NCBI RefSeq assembly: GCF_034676725.1
Contig: NZ_JAUCBR010000004.1
Coordinates: 2,061,501-2,125,500, forward strand
Length of the DNA: 64,000 nucleotides
Direction: 5' to 3'
From: Denitromonas sp.
GTDB lineage: Bacteria; Pseudomonadota; Gammaproteobacteria; Burkholderiales; Rhodocyclaceae
Below the pieces are notes generated by a model. That model saw only the letters and a program-made list of their open reading frames with translations. It did not search any database and was not told the origin of the DNA. Shown piece after piece: positions 59,514 to 64,000 of this stretch. The position numbers and the translations under genes were made by a program. Within the stretch, counting starts at the first letter, position 1; each line of letters begins with the position of its first letter.

Positions 59514-59816
59514 GGGGCTTCTCCTCAAAAAACGTGTTTTTTGGGTGCCGCAACCAGCAGATGCGCACGCCGCTGCGGCTGGAGTGACCGGGCGACGGGC
59601 CTCGTAAGCCTAGCGCGAGGGCGCGTCGGCGGCTAGGGCTGCGGACGTTTCGCTGGCCTTGTGTCGGCAAAGATTCTCTCCCACTGGGGGGTTGGAGCCC
59701 GTCGGCCGGAGAAGGTTGCGTCGGTGTCCCGTGCGTCGGTGGTGCGCCACGCCATTAAATTGCGTCAAATCTCGGAGGCGCGCAAAATTCGCTCAGTTCA
59801 AACGTGGGGGTGTGGC
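59514..59816. promoter_or_regulatory. Divergent promoter region, oxidoreductase / Lrp
   Basis: 303 bases without a gene. Two AT-richer parts are visible: 59520-59545 with the palindromic AAAAAACGTGTTTTTT next to the oxidoreductase start, and 59750-59805 next to the Lrp start. The first is a symmetrical site and may be an operator or part of the oxidoreductase leader. Lrp sites are expected here. Confidence 0.5.
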
Positions 59817-60332
59817 ATGGAAGCGTTGGATCGGACCGATCTGGGCATTCTGGAGTTGTTGCAGCGCGATGGGCGCATCACCAATGCCGACCTGGCGCAA
59901 CGGGTGTCGCTGTCGCCGTCGCCGTGCCTGCGCCGTGTGCGGCAGCTGGAATCGGCGGGGGTGATCCGGCAGTACGCGGCCATCGTCGATCCATGGCGGG
60001 TCGGCCTGGGCTTGCAAGCCTATGTGACGGTGACGCTGGAGAAGCGCGGCGACACCCAGATTCGAGCCTTCCATGCCGCGGCGCAGGCCTGGCCGGAGGT
60101 GCTGTCGTGTTTTGCCCTGACCGGGGAGATGGACTATTTGCTGCATGTGATCGTCGAGGATCTCGAGCATTTCTCGCGTTTCCTCATGGACCGCCTGCTC
60201 AAGCTCGACGGGGTGGCCAACGTGAAATCGAGCTTTGTGCTGCAGACCGTCAAGCACACCACCGCCCTGCCGCTCGATGGCCTGATGCGCCGGGCGCGGA
60301 CGAGTTTGTCGCCGTCGCCAAAAAAGGTTTGA
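59817..60332 (+). CDS. Lrp/AsnC-family transcriptional regulator
   Basis: 171 residues from the ATG at 59817. The N-terminal helix-turn-helix is 'LDRTDLGILELLQRDGRITNADLAQRVSLSPSPCLRRVRQLE' region (residues 4-45), and the C-terminal 85 residues form the RAM ligand domain with 'LSCFALTGEMDYLLHVIVEDLEHFSRFL'. It is divergent from the indolepyruvate oxidoreductase and probably senses an aromatic amino acid to control it. Its last codons overlap the -35 element of the tRNA promoter. Confidence 0.92.
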   Translation: MEALDRTDLGILELLQRDGRITNADLAQRVSLSPSPCLRRVRQLESAGVIRQYAAIVDPWRVGLGLQAYVTVTLEKRGDTQIRAFHAAAQAWPEVLSCFALTGEMDYLLHVIVEDLEHFSRFLMDRLLKLDGVANVKSSFVLQTVKHTTALPLDGLMRRARTSLSPSPKKV

Positions 60333-60357
60333 CACAACAAACTGGTCCGACTATAGT
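60329..60357 (+). promoter_or_regulatory. Strong sigma-70 promoter of the tRNA-tuf operon
   Basis: TTGACA at 60329-60334 and TATAGT at 60352-60357 are separated by 17 bases, a near-perfect housekeeping promoter. Transcription should start near 60364, nine bases before tRNA-Tyr. The -35 overlaps the last codons of the Lrp gene. Confidence 0.92.
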
Positions 60358-60372
60358 GCGGGGCTTCTCGCT

Positions 60373-60457
<85 letters not shown>

Positions 60458-60541
60458 GATTTTTAGATGTACGCAGCAAGATTGGCGCCGAGGCGAATTG
60501 CCCGGTGAAGCGAGCGGTGTTGGTGTATCGCTTCGTTGTGT

Positions 60542-60615
60542 GCGGGTGTAGCTCAATGGTAGAGCAGAAGCCTTCCAAGCTTACGACGAGGGTTCGATTC
60601 CCTTCACCCGCTCCA
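60542..60615 (+). tRNA. glyT: tRNA-Gly (TCC)
   Basis: 74 bases with CCA encoded. Acceptor GCGGGTG pairs with CACCCGC, the anticodon loop CTTCCAA reads TCC, and the T-loop GGTTCGATTC is standard. It is the second tRNA of the tuf operon. Confidence 0.95.
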
Positions 60616-60630
60616 TGGTTTATGTGGTGC

Positions 60631-60705
60631 GCCCATGTAGCTCAGTGGCAGAGCACTCCCTTGGTAAGGGAGAGGTCGGCAGTTCAATCCTGCCCATGGG
60701 CACCA
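60631..60705 (+). tRNA. thrT: tRNA-Thr (GGT)
   Basis: 75 bases with CCA encoded. Acceptor GCCCATG pairs with CATGGGC, and the anticodon loop TTGGTAA reads GGT. It is the third tRNA of the tuf operon, 15 bases after tRNA-Gly. Confidence 0.95.
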
Positions 60706-60773
60706 GGTTTTTCTTGGTGTCGCCAGCGTGAATTGTGTAGCGCGTATTCCTGATTTCGAACAGAGGTATCGAT

Positions 60774-61964
<1,191 letters not shown>

Positions 61965-61989
61965 TTGCTGGTCGTGTGATGTTTCCGAA

Positions 61990-62014
61990 GGGCGCCGCGC
62001 TGGTCGTGGCGCCC
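61990..62014 (+). terminator. Weak hairpin between tuf and tRNA-Trp
   Basis: GGGCGCC at 61990-61996 pairs with GGCGCCC at 62008-62014 across 11 bases. TGTAGT rather than a T-run follows, so it is at best an attenuator or processing signal before tRNA-Trp. Confidence 0.5.
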
Positions 62015-62029
62015 TGTAGTCTCTGCTGC

Positions 62030-62105
62030 AGGGGTATAGCTCAACTGGCAGAGCGTCGGTCTCCAAAACCGAAGGTTGGGGGTTCGATTCCCTCTGCCCC
62101 TGCCA
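62030..62105 (+). tRNA. trpT: tRNA-Trp (CCA)
   Basis: 76 bases with CCA encoded. Acceptor AGGGGTA pairs with TGCCCCT, and the anticodon loop CTCCAAAA reads CCA. It lies between tuf and secE, a common place for this gene in proteobacteria. Confidence 0.95.
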
Positions 62106-62129
62106 TATTTTCTGGACTGTTAGACCCGA

Positions 62130-62477
62130 ATGGCTGACAAGCTCAAGTTTGTGCTGGCGCTGCTTTTGGTGGCTGCTGGCATAGCCGGATTCTACCTGCT
62201 CTCCGAGCAGGTTCTCGTGCTGCGTGTGCTCGCCGTGCTGGCGGGTGTCGGCGCCGCCGTTGCTGTGGCCTGGTTCACTGAAGCCGGTCAGCGCTTTGCC
62301 GTGTTCGTTCGCGAGACGGTGGTCGAGTCGAAGAAGGTGGTTTGGCCGAGTCGTAAAGAGACGGTCCAGATGACGGGTGTTGTCTTCGCATTTGTGGTTG
62401 CCATGGCCTTGTTCCTGTGGCTGACCGACAAGAGTCTCGAGTGGGTGTTGTACGACCTCGTGCTGAACTGGAAGTGA
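62130..62477 (+). CDS. secE: Preprotein translocase subunit SecE
   Basis: 115 residues, the longer three-helix form as in E. coli. Two N-terminal helices (about 7-25, 30-50) are followed by the conserved amphipathic 'RFAVFVRETVVESKKVVWPSRKETVQ' segment (residues 54-79) and the essential third helix (about 82-102). SecE holds the SecYEG channel together in the inner membrane. nusG starts three bases after its stop region, as is universal. Confidence 0.97.
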   Translation: MADKLKFVLALLLVAAGIAGFYLLSEQVLVLRVLAVLAGVGAAVAVAWFTEAGQRFAVFVRETVVESKKVVWPSRKETVQMTGVVFAFVVAMALFLWLTDKSLEWVLYDLVLNWK

Positions 62478-62479
62478 TT

Positions 62480-63013
62480 ATGTCCAAACGCTGGTATGTG
62501 GTTCACGCCTATTCGGGCTTTGAAAAATCGGTACAGCGTGCGCTGATCGAGCGCATCTCCCGTGCCGGCATGCAGGATCTGTTTGGTCAGGTGCTGGTGC
62601 CGGTCGAAGAAGTGGTTGAAATGAAGTCCGGTCAGAAGAGCATTTCCGAGCGGAAGTTCTTCCCGGGCTATGTCCTCGTCGAGATGGAGATGAACGAGGA
62701 GACGTGGCACCTGGTCAAGTCGACCCCGCGCGTGACCGGCTTTGTCGGTGGCACGGGGACCAAACCGACCCCCATTTCCGAGAAGGAAGTGGCCAAGATC
62801 ATGAGCCAGATCCAGGAGGGCGTTGAGAAGCCGCGTCCCAAGGTATTGTTCGAGATCGGCGAAGTGGTGCGCGTCAAGGAAGGGCCGTTTACCGATTTCC
62901 ATGGTGCGGTCGAGGACGTGAACTACGAAAAGAGCAAGTTGCGGGTGTCGGTGACCATCTTTGGTCGCGGCACGCCCGTCGAGCTGGAATTCGGCCAGGT
63001 CGAAAAGACCTGA
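62480..63013 (+). CDS. nusG: Transcription termination/antitermination factor NusG
   Basis: 177 residues, full length. The NGN domain opens with 'KRWYVVHAYSGFEKSVQ', has 'FFPGYVLVEM' in the centre, and the KOW domain ends with 'GEVVRVKEGPFTDFHGAVEDVN' region (about 125-146). NusG couples RNA polymerase to the ribosome and to Rho. ATG at 62480 was chosen because the family begins there; upstream in-frame codons lie in secE. Confidence 0.98.
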   Translation: MSKRWYVVHAYSGFEKSVQRALIERISRAGMQDLFGQVLVPVEEVVEMKSGQKSISERKFFPGYVLVEMEMNEETWHLVKSTPRVTGFVGGTGTKPTPISEKEVAKIMSQIQEGVEKPRPKVLFEIGEVVRVKEGPFTDFHGAVEDVNYEKSKLRVSVTIFGRGTPVELEFGQVEKT

Positions 63014-63020
63014 GCCACAC

Positions 63021-63065
63021 CCCGTCCCCGGACGGGAACGAGGAGCGCCGGCCGCAGGCCGGTGC
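63021..63065 (+). promoter_or_regulatory. Two tandem hairpins in the rplK leader
   Basis: CCCGTCC (63021-63027) pairs with GGACGGG (63030-63036), and GCGCCGGCC (63045-63053) pairs with GGCCGGTGC (63057-63065) with one wobble. Both lie in the 81 bases between nusG and rplK. In E. coli the L11 leader binds ribosomal protein L1 for feedback; these could serve that role or slow read-through. There is no T-run. Confidence 0.5.
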
Positions 63066-63094
63066 GTTCGCACTCACAATAGGAGCAAGCCGAC

Positions 63095-63526
63095 ATGGCT
63101 AAGAAAATCATTGGCTACATCAAGCTGCAGGTGCCGGCCGGCAAGGCCAACCCCAGCCCCCCGATCGGTCCGGCGCTGGGTCAGCGCGGCCTGAACATCA
63201 TGGAATTCTGCAAGGCGTTCAACGCCCGTACGCAGAGCCTTGAGCCGGGTCTGCCGATTCCGGTCGTCATCACCGCTTTCAGCGACAAGAGCTTCACCTT
63301 CATCATGAAGACGCCGCCGGCGTCCATCCTGATCAAGAAGGCAGCCGGTCTGCAGAAGGGCTCGCCGAAGCCGCACACCGACAAGGTCGGCAGCATCACC
63401 CGTGCCCAGGTCGAAGAAATCGCAAAAACCAAGATGCCCGACCTGACGGCGGCGGATCTTGAAGGTGCTGTGCGGACCATCGCTGGTTCGGCGCGCAGCA
63501 TGGGCGTGACGGTTGAGGGGCTCTGA
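63095..63526 (+). CDS. rplK: 50S ribosomal protein L11
   Basis: 143 residues, full length. 'GYIKLQVPAGKANPSPPIGPALGQRGLNIMEFCKAFN' (residues 6-42) is the L11 N-terminal signature with the proline-rich switch, and the C-terminal rRNA-binding domain ends 'AGSARSMGVTVEGL'. L11 forms the GTPase stalk base. Two bases separate it from rplA; L1 feedback control of both is expected. Confidence 0.99.
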   Translation: MAKKIIGYIKLQVPAGKANPSPPIGPALGQRGLNIMEFCKAFNARTQSLEPGLPIPVVITAFSDKSFTFIMKTPPASILIKKAAGLQKGSPKPHTDKVGSITRAQVEEIAKTKMPDLTAADLEGAVRTIAGSARSMGVTVEGL

Positions 63527-63528
63527 TC

Positions 63529-64000
63529 ATGGCAAAAGTTTCCAAGCGCGTTCAAGCGATCCGCGCCAAGGTTGATCGCAATCGTGTGTACTCCATGGCC
63601 GAGGCCCTCACCCTGATCAAGGAAGTGGCCAGCGCCAAGTTCGACGAATCGGTCGACGTGGCGGTGAACCTGGGTATCGATCCGCGCAAATCCGACCAGG
63701 TGGTGCGTGGTTCCGTGGTGCTGCCCGCCGGTACCGGCAAGAGCGTGCGCGTGGCCGTGTTCGCCCAGGGCGACAAGGCCGAGCTGGCGCGTGCGGCGGG
63801 TGCCGATGTGGTCGGTTTTGACGATCTGGCCGAGCAGGTCAAGGGTGGCAATCTCGACTTCGACGTGTGTATCGCCACGCCGGACGCCATGCGCGTGGTC
63901 GGTCAGCTGGGCCAGATTCTCGGCCCGCGCGGCCTGATGCCGAACCCCAAGGTCGGCACCGTGACCATGGACGTGGAAACCGCGGTGAAGAACGCCAAGG
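63529..64000 (+). CDS. rplA: 50S ribosomal protein L1 (partial, 3' end outside the window)
   Basis: The first 157 codons of about 231 are present. 'SKRVQAIRAKVDRN', 'NLGIDPRKSDQVVRG' and 'LGPRGLMPNPKVGTVT' are L1 signatures. L1 binds 23S rRNA and represses its own mRNA. The gene runs off the right end of the window. Confidence 0.98.
   Translation, partial: MAKVSKRVQAIRAKVDRNRVYSMAEALTLIKEVASAKFDESVDVAVNLGIDPRKSDQVVRGSVVLPAGTGKSVRVAVFAQGDKAELARAAGADVVGFDDLAEQVKGGNLDFDVCIATPDAMRVVGQLGQILGPRGLMPNPKVGTVTMDVETAVKNAK

Overview
The window is GC-rich, densely coded bacterial chromosome. The gene content points to a betaproteobacterium of the Rhodocyclales (Azoarcus/Thauera/Denitromonas-like): a tyrT-glyT-thrT-tuf-trpT-secE-nusG-rplK-rplA block, PhaM, TRAP and Liv-type uptake of organic acids, several CoA-ligases and CoA-transferases, a fused indolepyruvate:ferredoxin oxidoreductase, cytochrome P460, PEP-CTERM protein sorting and c-di-GMP signalling. 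The family placement is an inference; no rRNA is present to confirm it.

Layout. 1-2.0 kb: end of a histidine kinase, then a GGDEF-EAL protein. 2.2-8.5 kb: a LysR regulator divergent from a CoA-transferase, an HMG-CoA-lyase-type enzyme and a complete TRAP importer (dctPQM), which together read as one catabolic unit. 8.9-11.2 kb: a LpxH-like phosphoesterase, a GT4 glycosyltransferase and dgkA, overlapping head to tail. 11.3-12.8 kb: an HxlR regulator divergent from an Old Yellow Enzyme. 13.0-16.3 kb: a secreted His-rich protein, an ECF sigma/anti-sigma/metal-sensor cassette whose sigma gene is frameshifted, a PepSY protein and a frameshifted PEP-CTERM protein. 16.5-22.7 kb: a wall-enzyme-like protein divergent from a hemerythrin-PAS-CRP fusion regulator with an FNR-type box between them, an SGNH hydrolase, a 3D-domain lipoprotein and a rhomboid protease. 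22.7-26.0 kb: a leftward five-gene run (AhpD-like, P460, uracil-DNA glycosylase, SnoaL-like, tautomerase) opposite an AraC regulator. 26.0-31.6 kb: an OmpA/MotA-like pair, a small membrane protein, TetR and FadH.

31.7-36.0 kb is the most accessory-looking part: a DUF2778 peptidoglycan-targeting protein with an overlapping small membrane protein (candidate effector/immunity pair), an AT-richer zinc-ribbon gene, a GFA-family gene lacking a start codon, REP-like repeats around a VOC gene, and a YihY-family membrane protein. 36.2-47.6 kb: an acyl-CoA synthetase, livGHMKF and a PaaK-like ligase, followed by a beta-carbonic anhydrase, an alpha-methylacyl-CoA racemase and an AEC transporter. 47.6-54.2 kb: phaM, then a leftward TonB receptor/periplasmic protein/hybrid kinase operon opposite a NarL-type response regulator. 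54.3-60.3 kb: a solo ParA-like ATPase, a membrane-anchored methyltransferase, the indolepyruvate oxidoreductase and a divergent Lrp regulator. 60.3 kb to the end: tRNAs with a near-consensus promoter, tuf, secE, nusG, rplK and the start of rplA.

The items most worth following are the hemerythrin-PAS-CRP regulator with its FNR-like site, the four-gene TonB/kinase sensory cluster, the TRAP/CoA-transferase/lyase pathway and the DUF2778 pair. No CRISPR array, rRNA, intact insertion sequence or prophage was seen.
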